Assembly (NCBI RefSeq): GCF_004005935.1
Contig: NZ_SACQ01000001.1
Coordinates: forward strand, 899,485-963,484
Direction: 5' to 3'
DNA length: 64,000 bases
From: Neptunomonas marina
GTDB taxonomy: Bacteria > Pseudomonadota > Gammaproteobacteria > Pseudomonadales > Balneatricaceae
Below the pieces are notes generated by a model. That model had not been told where the DNA came from, made no database searches, and worked only from the letters and a program-made list of their open reading frames with translations. Shown piece by piece: positions 63,781-64,000 of this stretch. The translations under genes were made by a program, and so were the position numbers. Each line of letters opens with the position of its first letter. Position 1 is the first letter of the stretch.

Positions 63781-64000
63781 TGACAGCTCGCCCGGTAATT
63801 CTCTGCGTTGACGACGAAGTCCGCTCGTTACAAACACTGGAACGCACGCTCGATGAGGAGTTCGACGTCCTCTGCGCGAGCAGTGCCGAAGAGGCGCTTA
63901 CGCTGCTGGAATCCAATGTTGTGCAAGCGATTTTGTGTGATCAGCGTATGCCGGGCAAAACGGGGGTAGAGCTGCTCACCGAGGTGAGGGAGCGTTGGCC
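63780..64000 (+). CDS. HupR/HoxA-type response regulator (partial, receiver domain only)
   Basis: 74 residues are visible: a CheY-like receiver with acidic pocket Asp11-Asp12 ('VILCVDDEVRSL') and phospho-acceptor Asp54 ('AILCDQRMPGKTGVELL'). The start overlaps the hypB stop (TAATG). In hydrogenase operons this position holds HupR/HoxA, an NtrC-family sigma-54 activator. This fits the sigma-54-type elements before both hydrogenase operons, but the AAA+ domain lies beyond the window. Confidence 0.8.
   Translation, partial: MTARPVILCVDDEVRSLQTLERTLDEEFDVLCASSAEEALTLLESNVVQAILCDQRMPGKTGVELLTEVRERW

Overview
The window is about 64 kb of chromosome from a Gram-negative gammaproteobacterium, most likely a marine Oceanospirillaceae-type organism (Neptunomonas/Marinobacterium/Amphritea-like). 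This rests on gene order and protein character, not on a search. The block cspD / clpS-clpA / infA / bpt-aat / trxB / ftsK-lolA-rarA-crcB-serS is a classic gammaproteobacterial housekeeping order. The rest is accessory catabolism and energy metabolism. Genes are dense and mostly in short same-strand operons with overlapping stops and starts.

Layout. (1) 0-3.6 kb: the end of an Lrp/AsnC regulator, a pyridoxamine-phosphate-oxidase-like flavoprotein divergent from a MocR regulator, and a patatin-like lipase. (2) 3.6-10.6 kb: a complete 2-aminoethylphosphonate (ciliatine) uptake and degradation cluster: a PhnR-type regulator, PhnS-PhnT-PhnUV transporter, PhnW transaminase and PhnX hydrolase, with two copies of a CTGGT-N4-ACCAG operator. 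(3) 11.2-14.0 kb: an AT-rich array of minus-strand gene cassettes with integron attC-like sites and no integrase. One edge cuts a glyoxalase-family gene. (4) 14.5-17.4 kb: a beta-alanine/omega-amino-acid transaminase plus CoA-acylating semialdehyde dehydrogenase. (5) 17.5-24 kb: mixed small genes, including a putative Zur-controlled DUF1826/HisI-paralogue pair and a PAS-GGDEF cyclase. (6) 23.4-26 kb: MarR regulator, VOC protein and fumarylacetoacetase (end of tyrosine catabolism). (7) 26.2-34 kb: a soluble NAD-dependent molybdenum formate dehydrogenase operon (FdsGBA, FdhD, FdsD), then a LysR regulator and an AEC carrier. (8) 34.1-47.3 kb: the housekeeping block, with a CheW-CZB protein and an FtsK carrying an (Ala-Pro)15 repeat. 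(9) 47.3-51.2 kb: a gene-poor stretch, a cold-shock gene, an MFS carrier, DUF6489, PhaR and a cupin. (10) 51.3-64 kb: HypF, an oxygen-tolerant group 1d-type membrane-bound [NiFe] hydrogenase (small and large subunits, cytochrome b) and a long maturation operon (HyaD, HypC, HyaE, HyaF, rubredoxin HupI, HupJ, HupK, HypA, HypB), ending in the receiver domain of a HupR/HoxA-type response regulator.

Functionally, the window describes a flexible heterotroph that can scavenge phosphonate P and N, oxidise beta-alanine, finish aromatic amino-acid breakdown, and take extra reducing power from formate (to NADH) and hydrogen (to the quinone pool). Sigma-54-type promoter elements before both hydrogenase operons fit the NtrC-family regulator that closes the window. 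The least ordinary parts are the integrase-less cassette array (HEPN-like protein, paired small membrane proteins, cold-shock/excalibur fusion), the MocR protein lacking its PLP lysine, the CheW split by a zinc-binding CZB domain, and the orphan HigA-like gene lodged between the two hydrogenase operons.
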